Source of the DNA: Janthinobacterium rivuli | Lineage (GTDB): Bacteria; Pseudomonadota; Gammaproteobacteria; Burkholderiales; Burkholderiaceae_D | Length of the DNA stretch: 64,000 bases | Reading direction: 5' to 3' | Assembly (NCBI RefSeq): GCF_029690045.1 | Contig: NZ_CP121464.1 | Span: forward strand, 3,224,001 to 3,288,000 | In this document: in pieces, positions 17,848-27,194 of the stretch | How positions within the stretch are numbered: position 1 is the first letter of the stretch | How the letters are laid out: every line of letters begins with the position of its first letter | Made by a program: the position numbers and the translations under genes | The notes under the pieces: model-generated | Told to the model about the DNA's origin: nothing | Seen by the model: only the letters and a program-made list of their open reading frames with translations | The model's database searches: none

Positions 17848-18111
17848 GATCGTTCCCCCGTTGACTGGCGCCAAGCGTGCCCAGGCAGGAGGTCAAGCAG
17901 GAAGCGTTCCTGTATCAATTGTGCTGTAAAAACAAGGGCTTGGCGGATGCGGGCGGGAGCAGGTGTCAAATCTGCCGACACAGGTCTTTATGGCTGAGCC
18001 TGTCAGCGCTGTCCTACCCGTCTTGTCGAAACTGTCTGATTGTATGCCTTGCGGAAACACGCGATGATCGTGTCCATGCTGAAACAGCCAACCAGTCCGA
18101 CGGAGTATGCG

Positions 18112-18342
18112 ATGCAAAAGCCAGGCCAGTCCCTCCACGTGAACAAGCCTTTCCTGCTGATCTGCCTGTTTACCTTCTCGACCTTGGCGGCCACCTGGAT
18201 GACGACGGTCGAGGCGCCGGCCAGCGACGCCGCGCCGGCGCCCGTGGCGCGCGATGCTGGCCACGGCGCCTTGCCCATCTGCAGCAGCGACGCCCTCACA
18301 CTGTCGGTACGCTGCCAGCCGCAGCCCGCGCGCCAGGCTTGA
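18112..18342 (+). CDS. Small hypothetical protein with one hydrophobic segment
   Basis: Not recognised. ATG 18112 follows CGGAG at 8-base spacing and encodes 76 residues with one hydrophobic helix (PFLLICLFTFSTLAATWMT) and an Ala/Pro-rich tail, compatible with a small secreted or membrane-anchored protein. Its last 47 bases overlap the 3' end of the convergent topoisomerase gene. Only the ribosome site and the helix support it, so it may be spurious. Confidence 0.45.
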   Translation: MQKPGQSLHVNKPFLLICLFTFSTLAATWMTTVEAPASDAAPAPVARDAGHGALPICSSDALTLSVRCQPQPARQA

Positions 18343-19393
18343 GCGCACCCTGCAGCCGCTGCTGCAGCAAGGCCAGCACGGCCGCTTCCTCCGGCGCCAG
18401 CGCCTGTAAATCGTCCTGCATCTGCTGCCGCGCCCGCGCGCGCATGCCTTCCAATAAACTGCCATCCAGATACGATTCCAGCACGGCCGGGTGCACATAG
18501 CACTTGCGGCAGATCGTCGGCGTGTTGCCCAGCTTTTTCGCCACGGACTCGATCGCCTGCACGATGTTTTTCTTCGCTTGCGCATCGGAATCGACCTGTT
18601 CGAACGCCTGCAGGGCCAGCGCGGCCAGCAGGGTGCCGGACCAGGTGCGGAAATCCTTGGCCGTGTAGTCTTCGCCCGTCACCTCGCGCAGGTAGTCGTT
18701 GACGTCGCCCGAATCGACGCCATGGCGCGCACCGTCCTCATCGACATATTGAAACAGTTCCTGGCCCGGCAGTTCGCGCATGCGCTGCAGCACCCTGGCC
18801 AGGCGCCGGTCGCTCAGGCGGATATCGTGGCGCACGCCGCTCTTGCCCTTGAAGTGAAAGGCCACGGCGCTGCCGTCGACCTGCACATGGCGCGTGCGCA
18901 GGGTGGTCAGGCCGAACGTTTTGTTCGTGCGCGCGTATTCTTCATTGCCGATGCGCATCATCGTCAATTCCAGCAGGTGGACGATGGTGGCCAGCACTTT
19001 TTCACGGGGCAAACCCGGCAACTGCATGCCGCGCGCGACGGCGGCGCGGATGGCGGGCAGGGCGCGGCCAAAGCTGAGCATGCGCTCGTATTTCACTTCG
19101 TCGCGCACCTGGCGCCAGCGCGCGTGGTAGCGGTACTGTTTGCGGCCGCGCGCGTCGCGTCCCGTCGCCTGCAGGTGGCCGTTGGCGTGCGGGCAGATCC
19201 ACACGTCCGTCCAGGCCGGCGGTATGGCCAGCGCCTTGATGCGCGCCAGGGTGGCGGCATCGCGCAGGATATGGCCGTCCGTGTCGCGGTAGCGGAACTT
19301 GCCGGGCTTGCCCAATCTGGCGATGCCGCTTTGATGGTCGCCCGTGTAGCGCAGGCCGGCCGCGCGGGCCGTGGTGGTGGCGGATATTTCCAT
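18296..19393 (-). CDS. Type IB DNA topoisomerase, bacterial/poxvirus type
   Basis: Relaxes supercoils by a 3'-phosphotyrosine nick without ATP. It has 365 residues, the usual size for bacterial TopIB. An N-terminal domain (SGIARLGKPGKFRYRDTDG, ALAIPPAWTDVWICPHANGHLQATGRDARGRKQYRYH) is followed by the catalytic core with MMRIGNEEYARTNKTFGLTTLRTRHV, HFKGKSGVRHDI and AKDFRTWSGTLLA. The nucleophile is Y299 in ICRKCYVHPAVLESYL. Catalytic Arg and Lys residues are present in these motifs. The gene is monocistronic and convergent with a small hypothetical gene; bacterial TopIB is accessory. Confidence 0.95.
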   Translation of the reverse strand: MEISATTTARAAGLRYTGDHQSGIARLGKPGKFRYRDTDGHILRDAATLARIKALAIPPAWTDVWICPHANGHLQATGRDARGRKQYRYHARWRQVRDEVKYERMLSFGRALPAIRAAVARGMQLPGLPREKVLATIVHLLELTMMRIGNEEYARTNKTFGLTTLRTRHVQVDGSAVAFHFKGKSGVRHDIRLSDRRLARVLQRMRELPGQELFQYVDEDGARHGVDSGDVNDYLREVTGEDYTAKDFRTWSGTLLAALALQAFEQVDSDAQAKKNIVQAIESVAKKLGNTPTICRKCYVHPAVLESYLDGSLLEGMRARARQQMQDDLQALAPEEAAVLALLQQRLQGALKPGARAAAGSVPTV

Positions 19394-19487
19394 GGATATA
19401 AGGTACCTTGCAGGCCGCGCACCCGTCGCGCCGTTATGCTAAGGTGCGCATTCGTAACGCCGTGCGCGGCACAGACAGGAGCAGCAG

Positions 19488-19871
19488 ATGTTTGGCAGAA
19501 AAAAGAATCTGGAAGAAGACCACGCCCCCCAGGCCGACAAGCAGTATGAAAAGAAATACACGGATGACAGCTTCTGGGACAAGGTCGTCAAGTTCGCCAA
19601 GACGGCGGGACGCGAAGTCATCGAAAAAGCCCTGTGGCTGTACTACGCGGCGCAGCAGCCGAATACGCCACTGTGGGCCAAGACGGCCATCTATGGCGCG
19701 CTCGGCTATTTCATTTCGCCCATCGATGCGATTCCCGACATCACGCCCGTGGTCGGCTATGCGGATGACCTGGCCGTGCTGGCGGCGGCCGTCGCCACGG
19801 TCGCCACCTACATCACGGCCGAGGTCAAGGAACGGGCCGCCGAAAAACTGCGCGGCTGGTTCGGGGCCTAG
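19488..19871 (+). CDS. YkvA/DUF1232 family membrane protein
   Basis: A 127-residue protein with the DUF1232 signature AIYGALGYFISPIDAIPDITPVVGYADDLAVLAAAV, preceded by a charged N-terminus and followed by an amphipathic KERAAEKLRGWFGA tail. DUF1232 proteins are small membrane-associated proteins of unknown function. The start follows an AGGAG site. Its stop overlaps the stop of the convergent small gene by four bases (CTAG). Confidence 0.85.
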   Translation: MFGRKKNLEEDHAPQADKQYEKKYTDDSFWDKVVKFAKTAGREVIEKALWLYYAAQQPNTPLWAKTAIYGALGYFISPIDAIPDITPVVGYADDLAVLAAAVATVATYITAEVKERAAEKLRGWFGA

Positions 19872-20047
19872 CCAGCAGGAGCGGGCTGGCCCGGCTGGCC
19901 CGCTTGTCCCTTGACGGCGTTGCGGTACTTGGCCCTGGCCTCGGCCCGCTTGACCAACTCGCTGGCGATGTTCTGTGCCTTGATGCGGGCTTTTTCACTT
20001 TTGCTGCGCTGTTGCGCCACGTCCTTGTTGCCGATGCGGTTCGTCAT
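19868..20047 (-). CDS. Small basic hypothetical protein (59 residues)
   Basis: Not recognised. ATG at 20047 has a strong GAGGAG eight bases upstream. The 59-residue product is rich in Lys, Arg, Gln and Ala, with a helical middle (SKSEKARIKAQNIASELVKRAEARAKYR) and a flexible Gly/Pro/Gln tail. The charge suggests nucleic-acid or ribosome contact, but no family is recognised. It shares its stop region with the DUF1232 gene. The strong ribosome site makes it likely to be real. Confidence 0.65.
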   Translation of the reverse strand: MTNRIGNKDVAQQRSKSEKARIKAQNIASELVKRAEARAKYRNAVKGQAGQPGQPAPAG

Positions 20048-20138
20048 GCTGGTCTCCTCGTTGAGTGTCAAGTCTGACCAGCACAGCATACTTTCTTGCT
20101 TGTACGCTACCGTGCGCCCGCTCACACAAGCGGCATGC

Positions 20139-21320
20139 CTACCGCGCCAGCACGCCGCTGCCGCCATGGGCCAGCAGGCGCAGCACGACTTCTTTCTGGA
20201 ATGAACGAAACTCCTTGTCGGCACTGACGTTGGCGAAGGCCAGCACGGCTGTCTTGCTGGCGCGGTCCACGCAGACGACGGACGCGGCACCCGGGTCGCC
20301 GCCGCTGTGCGTGGCCAGCGGCCTGCCATCGACGTCGCGCAGCAGCCACACCAGGGCTTGCCGCACGGATGCATCGGCGGGCGAGACGGCGGCCGCTTGC
20401 GGCGCGAAAAACAATTGCAGGGTGGCGTCCTGCAGGTAGCGGTGGCCTTCGACCCGGCCGTTATTGCTGAAGATGGCCAGGAAACGGGCGAAGTCATGCG
20501 CCGAGCTGCGCAGCAGGCCGGCCGGCCAGTCCGGATAGCCGACGGGCGGCAGCACTTGCAGGCCCGCCTCCTTGTGCGCATACGGCTGGGCCACGACGGC
20601 GCGCCGCGGCAAGCCGGCCAAATTCCACGCCGTGCTGTCCATGCCCAGCGGTTCGAACAGGTGCTCGTGTGCAAAGGCGTCGAGGCCGTCGGGGTTCAAA
20701 CGGCCCACCAGATAGCCGAGCAGGGCGATGCCGACATTGCTGTAGCGCCATTCCGTGCCGGGTCGGGCGGCAAACGACACGTCCGCGTCATACCAGGCGC
20801 CGCCGCGCGACAGATAGCCCTTGACGAAGTCGCGCAGGGGCAATCGCGGGTCGCCCTGCACGGCAAAGGCCGTCGTCTTTTCGTACACGGCGTCGGAAAT
20901 GCCCGAGGTGTGGCTCAGCAAATGCCGAAAGGTGATGGGCACGTCGGGAAACTTCGGATGCATGAGCGGGAAGTCCAGATAGGCCGCCACCTTGTCGTCG
21001 AGCTGGAAGGCGCCCTGTTCCAGCAGCATCATGACGGCCGTGGCCGTGACGAGCTTGCTGACGGAGGCGACATGGAACACCGTGTTGGCATCGGCCTTCT
21101 TGCCGGCCTGGATGTCGGCCCAGCCATAGCCGCGCGAGAAAATGGTCTGTTCGCCGCGCACCACGGCCACGCTCATGCCCGGCGTTTCCGTGCGGGCCAG
21201 GCCGTCGCGCATGAAGCCGTCAAATTCTGTTTCCCACGCCAGCCTGGCCGGATCGGTGGCGCAGCCCGTTTGCAGCAGGGCCAGTGAGACGCCCAGTCCC
21301 AGCACACTTCGTCGTTTCAT
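20139..21320 (-). CDS. Serine hydrolase of the class C beta-lactamase/esterase fold, lipoprotein
   Basis: A 393-residue exported lipoprotein: signal peptide with lipobox LQTGC (Cys about residue 20). The catalytic SxxK is in FHVASVSKLVTAT, the YxN in EWRYSNVGIALLGYLVGRLNPDG, and the third motif appears as THSGGDPGAAS, an HSGG variant of KTG common in esterases and D-aminopeptidases of this fold. It is therefore more likely an esterase or peptidase (EstB, Pab87 or DD-peptidase type) than a true resistance beta-lactamase. It stands alone. The substrate is unknown. Confidence 0.85.
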   Translation of the reverse strand: MKRRSVLGLGVSLALLQTGCATDPARLAWETEFDGFMRDGLARTETPGMSVAVVRGEQTIFSRGYGWADIQAGKKADANTVFHVASVSKLVTATAVMMLLEQGAFQLDDKVAAYLDFPLMHPKFPDVPITFRHLLSHTSGISDAVYEKTTAFAVQGDPRLPLRDFVKGYLSRGGAWYDADVSFAARPGTEWRYSNVGIALLGYLVGRLNPDGLDAFAHEHLFEPLGMDSTAWNLAGLPRRAVVAQPYAHKEAGLQVLPPVGYPDWPAGLLRSSAHDFARFLAIFSNNGRVEGHRYLQDATLQLFFAPQAAAVSPADASVRQALVWLLRDVDGRPLATHSGGDPGAASVVCVDRASKTAVLAFANVSADKEFRSFQKEVVLRLLAHGGSGVLAR

Positions 21321-21442
21321 TGCTTCTCTCTTTTGCCATTTTTAATGATCTTAACAATATTTCTGCCCGCCATAGGGGCAATTGACAAAACATTGCTGTG
21401 CAGCAATGACAAAGGGGGATCGCCGGCGCCTATTTGCATCCG

Positions 21443-22738
21443 TTATTTGCGCCAGTAGCGTTCCAGCAAAGGCTTGACCGTCAGGCCGTGCGCGACGATG
21501 GACAGGATGACGACGACCAGGGTGATGTCGGCCAGCTCGCGCGCCAGGGGACGCGGCAAGCCATGCGCGATGGCATAGCTGAGGTAGTACAGCGAGCCGA
21601 TGCCGCGCACGCCGAACCAGGCGGCCAGCCCGCGCAGGCGCACGCTGGTGCCCGAAGCCAGCAAACCGAGCATCACGCTGGCCGGGCGCGCCACCAGCAG
21701 CAGGAACAGGGCCACGCTCCACGCCTGCCAGCTCCAGGCGGCGGCCGTGACGGCGCCGCCCAGCAGCAGCACCAGGGTCAGTTCGGACAGGCGTTCCAGG
21801 TGTTCCTTGAAGACGAGCGATTCGCCGCTGACGGTCAGCGGCACGTCGCTGTCGTGCGGCCTGGCGGCGGACACGGCGTGGGTGTCCTCGGCCTGCAGCA
21901 AGCCTTGCCGGTCTTTTGGCGCGCCGGCCAGCCGCAGTTCCGTCTGGCGCAAGGCCACGCCGGCAAAGAACACGGCCAAGAAGCCCCACGCGTGCAGCCA
22001 CGTGGCCAGGCCATACACGAGGGCGATCAAGCCCAGCGCCGCCAGGTCGTCCAGCATGGCGTGCTTCGGTTCCTTGGCGCGCACCTGCCAGCCCAGCCAG
22101 GCCAGCAGCGCGCCGCCGGCCGCGCCCAGGGCGATGGCGCCCGCGCTGGCCCAGAGCAAGTCGCGCCACAGCCAGGTGGCGCCGTGCGGCCCCAGCTCAT
22201 GCAGGCCCAGCAAGCCCAGGCCCAGCATGACGAAGGGAAAGCCGCTGCCGTCGTTCATGCCCGCCTCGCTGGTCAGGATGAAGCGCAATTGCTCGCTGTC
22301 GCCCGCATGGCGCAGCTGCACGTCGGTGGCCAGCACGGGGTCGGTGGGCGCGAGGATGGCGCCCAGCAGCACGCCCGCGCCCAGGGGCAGGCCCAGCACC
22401 CAGTAGGCGAACGCGGCCACCAGGGCCACGGAAATGGCCATCGACAGCCACGCCAGGCGCAGCGACGGCAGCCAGCGCGCCAGGCTGAAAGGCACGGGCA
22501 TCTTGACGCCGGCGGAAAACAGGGAGATGAGGACGGCGATTTCCGTCAGGGTTTCCAGCAGCGGCGCCTGCCGCACCAGGTCGAAGGAAAACAGGCCAAG
22601 GAACATGGGGCCCAGCAGCAGGCCCACGCCCAGGTAAGCCATGGCCGAAGTCAATGGCAGGCGCGCGATGCTGTCGGCGCCCAGGCCGCGCGCCAGCATC
22701 AGGCAGCCGATCAGGATGAACCAGGCGGTGGTGCTCAT
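21443..22738 (-). CDS. CPA1-type sodium/proton antiporter
   Basis: A 431-residue membrane antiporter exchanging Na+ (or K+) for H+. ATG 22738 is chosen because MSTTAWFILIGCLML opens the first helix; the frame is open further upstream. About 12 hydrophobic helices are visible. ILAPTDPVLATDVQL and SEAGMNDGSGFPFVMLGLGLL hold the conserved Asp-containing unwound helix of the NhaP/CPA1 family, and WFGVRGIGSLYYL is a characteristic late motif. It is transcribed in the same direction as the MscS-type gene upstream (51 bp gap), so the two may form an osmotic/ionic unit. Confidence 0.9.
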   Translation of the reverse strand: MSTTAWFILIGCLMLARGLGADSIARLPLTSAMAYLGVGLLLGPMFLGLFSFDLVRQAPLLETLTEIAVLISLFSAGVKMPVPFSLARWLPSLRLAWLSMAISVALVAAFAYWVLGLPLGAGVLLGAILAPTDPVLATDVQLRHAGDSEQLRFILTSEAGMNDGSGFPFVMLGLGLLGLHELGPHGATWLWRDLLWASAGAIALGAAGGALLAWLGWQVRAKEPKHAMLDDLAALGLIALVYGLATWLHAWGFLAVFFAGVALRQTELRLAGAPKDRQGLLQAEDTHAVSAARPHDSDVPLTVSGESLVFKEHLERLSELTLVLLLGGAVTAAAWSWQAWSVALFLLLVARPASVMLGLLASGTSVRLRGLAAWFGVRGIGSLYYLSYAIAHGLPRPLARELADITLVVVILSIVAHGLTVKPLLERYWRK

Positions 22739-22788
22739 GCGCCTTATTTTAGCGGCGCGCGGGCCAGGGCAGCGCGCCGCAGGTTTTT

Positions 22789-23904
22789 TTATGCTTTGTG
22801 CAGCGACACGCTGTCGTTCTGCGCCTGCATCGCATGCACCTCGATGGGGTCGTGCGTGGAGCGCAAGCGGGGCAGGCCGTGCGGGTAGTGGGTGGTGATG
22901 AAGGCCAGCATCTGCTCGCGCACGAGGCAGCGCAGTTCGAAAGCCAGGCCCGAATCTGCCGCACTGATCAGAAAGCGCACGCGCACGGCCCGCTCGTTCG
23001 AATCCGTCGCCTGCACCGTGCAGACGCGGCCATCCCATTGCGTGGCGGATTCGCAAATGCGCGCCAGTTCCGCGCGCAGCGGTTCGAGCGGGATGCTGAA
23101 ATCGAGCCACAGGAACACCGTGCCCAGCAGTGTGGACGAGCTGTGCGTCCAGTTCTCGAACGGATTTTCAATGAACCATTGCAGCGGCACGATCAGGCGC
23201 CGCTCGTCCCATACGCGCACGACGACATAGGTGCCCTTGATTTCCTCGACCTTGCCCCATTCGCCATTGACGATCAGCACGTCATCGATGCGGATCGGTT
23301 GCGAAAACGCAATTTGCAGCCCAGCAATGAAATTGCCGAGCACGGGACGGGCAGCGATACCGGCCACCAGGCCCGCGACGCCGGCCGAGGCCAGCAGGCT
23401 GGCGCCGATCTGCCGCGCGCCGGGCAGGGTCAGCAGCACGAAGGCCAGGCCCAGGATCACGACGATGGCGTGCGCGCTGCGCGTGAGCACGCGGGCCTGG
23501 GTGATCAGGCGGCGCGCGCGCAGGTTGTCGGCCACGTCGACGGGATTGACTTCGGAAATCGTGATGGAGAGGGCCTGGATGCATTGCATGGCCAGCCAGG
23601 TCAGCGCGATGATCAGCGCCACGCTGGCCATGTGCGACATGGCAACGAGGCCAGGCGTGTCGTCGGGCGCGCCGGCCAGCACCATGCGCAAGCCGAAGAC
23701 GATCACGCACAGCTGGCTGGCGCGGAAGGCCACGCGCGTGGCGTTGGTGGTGAACGGTCGGCCATTGGCCAGTCTTTTCAGCAAGCCGATGCCGGCCCGG
23801 TGCACGCCGATGGCGACCACGGTGACGAGCAGGGCGGAAACGAGCACGGTCAGCGCCGAGCGCAGCGGGCCTCCCATCAGCGAGTGGAACGTGCTGAGAT
23901 CCAT
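22789..23904 (-). CDS. Mechanosensitive channel family protein (MscS-like)
   Basis: A 371-residue inner-membrane protein with about four hydrophobic helices, then the MscS core: a Gly/Ala-rich pore helix (LLASAGVAGLVAGIAARPVLGNFIAGLQIAF), the beta domain (QPIRIDDVLIVNGEWGKVEEIKGTYVVVRVWDERRLIVPLQWFIENPFENWT) and an alpha/beta C-terminus. It opens under membrane tension to release solutes. The ATG at 23904 follows AAGGAG at 8 bases. It precedes the antiporter by 50 bp. The C-terminal tail (HDPIEVHAMQAQNDSVSLHKA) is not typical of small MscS. Confidence 0.9.
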   Translation of the reverse strand: MDLSTFHSLMGGPLRSALTVLVSALLVTVVAIGVHRAGIGLLKRLANGRPFTTNATRVAFRASQLCVIVFGLRMVLAGAPDDTPGLVAMSHMASVALIIALTWLAMQCIQALSITISEVNPVDVADNLRARRLITQARVLTRSAHAIVVILGLAFVLLTLPGARQIGASLLASAGVAGLVAGIAARPVLGNFIAGLQIAFSQPIRIDDVLIVNGEWGKVEEIKGTYVVVRVWDERRLIVPLQWFIENPFENWTHSSSTLLGTVFLWLDFSIPLEPLRAELARICESATQWDGRVCTVQATDSNERAVRVRFLISAADSGLAFELRCLVREQMLAFITTHYPHGLPRLRSTHDPIEVHAMQAQNDSVSLHKA

Positions 23905-24007
23905 AGGCGAAAACTCCTTAGACTGGATTGGTGAGGGATGTCGGAAGCGGGTATTTTACGGGCAGATGGCGTAACGGGGGCGTGCGTTGCCGTACGGATA
24001 AGACTTG

Positions 24008-24060
24008 CGTCAACGTGGATACTGGACGAAATTGCTGCGCTGCGCCATGTCACGTTGACG
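24008..24060. promoter_or_regulatory. Inverted repeat upstream of trehalose operon
   Basis: CGTCAACGTG (24008-24017) and CACGTTGACG (24051-24060) are perfect 10-bp reverse complements with a 33-bp loop, ending 84 bp before the otsA start. This could be a looping operator or transcript hairpin. No matching regulator gene is adjacent. Confidence 0.45.
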
Positions 24061-24144
24061 TTTCAATACGGAAAGCAAACGGGCGTCGCCGCAGCGGAAA
24101 CATAGTCATACTTGCCATGCTTTTTGTTTTTGCAAAGGAAAACG

Positions 24145-26430
24145 ATGATAGTACGATCACTCCGAATGTCCTTGCGCTTCATCCTGCCACTGGCCCTGGT
24201 GCTGGGACTGTTTGCCTATATCGTAGTACCCCTGCTCGACAACATCACCCTGCGCTGGTATGTGCGCGATCTCGACAGCCGAGCAGAATTGCTCGCTGGA
24301 ACCCTCCGGCCCTCGCTCACTGAATACCTGCCCGCGCAAGACGCCACCCGCATCAGCGAACTGTTCCAGGGCGCCACGCGCGACGAACGCCTGATCGCCA
24401 TCGGCTTTTGCGACAACGCGGGCCACTTGCTGTACCAATCCGCGCAATACCCGGCCTCCATCGGCTGCTGGAGCACGCCTCCTACGGGAGGCCTGTACAA
24501 ATCCCTGGCGCAATTGCCGCAAGGCCAAGTCCACCTCAGCGAAACGCCCGTGATGCAGGATGCATCGCAGCTGGGACGCCTGGTGCTGGTGCAGGACATG
24601 AGCTTTGTCGAGCGCCGCAATACGGATACCAAACGTTTTATATTTGCCTTCCTGGCCGTGCTGGCCGTGCTGATTTCCCTGATGACCGTGTTCGTCGCGC
24701 ACTTGAGCTGGCGCGGCTGGCTGTCGGCCGTGAAGGAAATTTTACGGGGCGAATTACTGCCGAAAAGTAATGGCGCAGTGGCCACCGCCGCTCCCGCCGC
24801 CGTGCCCGCGCCGCCGCCGGAAATGCAGCCGCTGATCGGCGACTTGCGCGAATTGCTGCAGGAATACCACCTGGAACGCCAGGGCGATAACGGCTGGTCG
24901 TCCGACTGGACGCCGGACAAGCTGCGCGCCTTGCTGGAAGCGGACTTGCAGGGCGACCAGGTGCTGGTGGTGTCGAACCGCGAGCCTTACATCCACACCA
25001 AAACGGAGAATGGTATTGCGGTGCAGCGCCCGGCCAGCGGCCTGGTGACGGCCGTGGAAGCCGTGATGCGCGCCTGTTCCGGCACGTGGATCGCGCATGG
25101 CGCCGGTTCCGCCGACCGCGAGACGGTCGATAAGCTCGACCATGTCCCCGTGCCGCCCGACAATCCCAGCTATACCTTGCGCCGCGTGTGGCTGACGCAA
25201 GAGGAAGAGCAGGGCTATTATTATGGCTTCGCCAATGAAGGCATGTGGCCGCTGTGCCATATCGCCCATGTGCGCCCCGTGTTCCGCTCGTCCGACTGGG
25301 AGCAGTATGTAAAAGTCAACCGCCGCTTCGCCGACGCCGTGATCGCCGAGGCGAAGACGGACAACCCCGTCGTGCTGGTGCAGGATTACCACTTTGCCTT
25401 GTTGCCGCGCATGGTGCGCGAAGCCTTGCCGAAGGCGACGATTATTACCTTCTGGCATATCCCTTGGCCGAATTCGGAATCGTTCGGCATCTGTCCATGG
25501 CGCGAAGAAATCCTCGACGGCTTGCTGGGCAGCACGATTCTCGGTTTCCATACGCCATTCCACCGCAAGAATTTCCTGGAAACGGTGGACCGCTACCTGG
25601 AAACCCGTATCGAGCCGGAAGCGTCGACTATTTCCTACGGCGGCGAGATGACGCAGGTCGAGGATTACCCGATTTCCATCGCCTGGCCCGACGATGATAC
25701 GGCGCAGCCCGACGTGGCCACGTGCCGCGCGCAAATCCGCAGCGAACTGGGCGTGGCGCCCGACCACTTGCTGGGCATCGGCGTGGACCGCCTCGATTAC
25801 ACGAAAGGCATCGTCGAACGCTTCCAGGCCGTCGAGCGCATGCTGGAACAGCAGCCTGGCATGGTGGGCAATTTTACCTTCGTGCAAATTGCCGCCCCCA
25901 GCCGCGCTTCGCTCGATGAATATCAAAGTTTCGACGCCCGGGTGCGCAAGATGGTCGAACGCATCAACCGACGCTTCGGCAGCGGCAACTACGTGCCCAT
26001 CCTGCTGAAAGCCGAGCACCATGGACAGGACGATTTGCAGCGCTATTTCCGCGCTTCCGAAGTGTGCATGGTGACGAGCTTGCATGACGGCATGAACCTG
26101 GTGGCCAAGGAATTCATCGCCGCCCGCGACGACGAGCTGGGCGTGCTGGTGCTGAGCCAATTCACGGGCGCCGCGCGCGAGCTGCATGAAGCGCTGATCA
26201 TCAACCCCTACCACATCGAGCAGGGCGCCGAAGCCCTGTACCGCGCCCTTGTGATGCCGCCCGTGGAGCAGCGCGAGCGCATGAAAAGCATGCGGGCCCG
26301 TGTGAAACATTTCAATGTCTACCGATGGGCGGGGCGCATGCTGCTGGACGCGGCCCGCTTGCGCCAGCGCGACAAGGTCATGACCAAGATCGACGCCCAC
26401 AGCCGCATCAAGCGGCGCAAGGGGATCTGA
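24145..26430 (+). CDS. otsA: Membrane-anchored trehalose-6-phosphate synthase with N-terminal extracytoplasmic domain
   Basis: Makes trehalose-6-phosphate from UDP-glucose and glucose-6-phosphate. ATG 24145 follows AAAGGAAAACG. Of 761 residues, about 12-30 are a first membrane helix, 32-163 a small extracytoplasmic domain, 164-186 a second helix, then a Pro/Ala-rich linker and the GT20 catalytic domain from about 272 to 745. Recognised motifs are [63 protein letters not shown] and [15 protein letters not shown]. The layout (helix-domain-helix) resembles a sensor. The gene overlaps otsB by one base. Confidence 0.93.
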   Translation: MIVRSLRMSLRFILPLALVLGLFAYIVVPLLDNITLRWYVRDLDSRAELLAGTLRPSLTEYLPAQDATRISELFQGATRDERLIAIGFCDNAGHLLYQSAQYPASIGCWSTPPTGGLYKSLAQLPQGQVHLSETPVMQDASQLGRLVLVQDMSFVERRNTDTKRFIFAFLAVLAVLISLMTVFVAHLSWRGWLSAVKEILRGELLPKSNGAVATAAPAAVPAPPPEMQPLIGDLRELLQEYHLERQGDNGWSSDWTPDKLRALLEADLQGDQVLVVSNREPYIHTKTENGIAVQRPASGLVTAVEAVMRACSGTWIAHGAGSADRETVDKLDHVPVPPDNPSYTLRRVWLTQEEEQGYYYGFANEGMWPLCHIAHVRPVFRSSDWEQYVKVNRRFADAVIAEAKTDNPVVLVQDYHFALLPRMVREALPKATIITFWHIPWPNSESFGICPWREEILDGLLGSTILGFHTPFHRKNFLETVDRYLETRIEPEASTISYGGEMTQVEDYPISIAWPDDDTAQPDVATCRAQIRSELGVAPDHLLGIGVDRLDYTKGIVERFQAVERMLEQQPGMVGNFTFVQIAAPSRASLDEYQSFDARVRKMVERINRRFGSGNYVPILLKAEHHGQDDLQRYFRASEVCMVTSLHDGMNLVAKEFIAARDDELGVLVLSQFTGAARELHEALIINPYHIEQGAEALYRALVMPPVEQRERMKSMRARVKHFNVYRWAGRMLLDAARLRQRDKVMTKIDAHSRIKRRKGI

Positions 26431-27191
26431 TGGACGATACACCTGACGATAGCGCGGCCTTGTTGCAGCTGCTGGGTGCGCCCGGCAGTGCCGTCTTCCT
26501 CGACTTCGACGGCACCCTGGTCGACCTGGCTTCCACGCCCGACGGCGTGCGCCTGGAAGGGGGCGTGGTCGAAGCGCTGGCGCTGCTGGCCGAACGCCAT
26601 GGCGGCGCGCTGGCCCTCATTTCCGGCCGTCCCATCGCCCAGATCGATGCCATGCTGGCGCCCTTGACCCTGCCGGTTGCCGGCGTGCACGGCGTGGAGC
26701 GGCGCGACGCCGATGGCGTGCTGCATGTGGCGGCCACGCCCGACGTTTCGCCCGTGCTGGCCCGCGCCCGGGCGCTGGCGGCGATATATCCCGGCTTGCT
26801 GGTGGAACACAAGCGCGGCGCCGTGGCCCTGCATTACCGGCTGGCGCCCGAACTCGAGCAATTGTGCGTGCACGAAATGACGGCGGCCGTGCAAGCGTGC
26901 CCGGGGGTATTGCTGTTGCATGGCAAAATGGTCCTGGAAGCCAAGCCGGCCTCCACGGACAAGGGTGGCGCCATCGCCGCCTTCATGGTGGAGGCGCCAT
27001 TCGCCGGCCGCCGGCCCGTGTTCGCGGGCGATGACACCACCGACGAGGCAGGCTTTGCCTTTGTACAACAAGCAGGCGGGCAGGGCGTGAAAGTGGGCAA
27101 GGGCCCCAGCGCCGCCACCCTGCGCCTGGCCAGCCCGGGCGCCTTGCGCACGGCGCTGCTGGCCGCGTCCGTATCCCCTTTCAAGGAGTAG
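26430..27191 (+). CDS. otsB: Trehalose-6-phosphate phosphatase
   Basis: HAD-superfamily enzyme that removes phosphate from trehalose-6-phosphate to give trehalose. The ATG shares a base with the otsA stop (TGATGG). It has 253 residues with D25-x-D27 in FLDFDGTLVDLAS (nucleophile and acid/base), SGRPIAQID, and FAGDDTTDEAGFAFV supplying the metal-binding Asp residues. Length and order are normal for OtsB. Translational coupling to otsA and 3 bp spacing to the next gene indicate one operon. Confidence 0.95.
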   Translation: MDDTPDDSAALLQLLGAPGSAVFLDFDGTLVDLASTPDGVRLEGGVVEALALLAERHGGALALISGRPIAQIDAMLAPLTLPVAGVHGVERRDADGVLHVAATPDVSPVLARARALAAIYPGLLVEHKRGAVALHYRLAPELEQLCVHEMTAAVQACPGVLLLHGKMVLEAKPASTDKGGAIAAFMVEAPFAGRRPVFAGDDTTDEAGFAFVQQAGGQGVKVGKGPSAATLRLASPGALRTALLAASVSPFKE

Positions 27192-27194
27192 CCG

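Noticed and set aside
20139..21320. A resistance beta-lactamase
   Set aside because: The fold has SxxK and YxN, but the third motif is HSGG rather than KTG, and it has a lipobox. An esterase or peptidase is more likely.
21434..22888. A 484-residue + strand frame over the antiporter
   Set aside because: Gln/His/Arg-rich shadow of the antiporter gene.
24754..26442. A 562-residue minus-strand frame over otsA
   Set aside because: Antisense to otsA, which has all the GT20 motifs.
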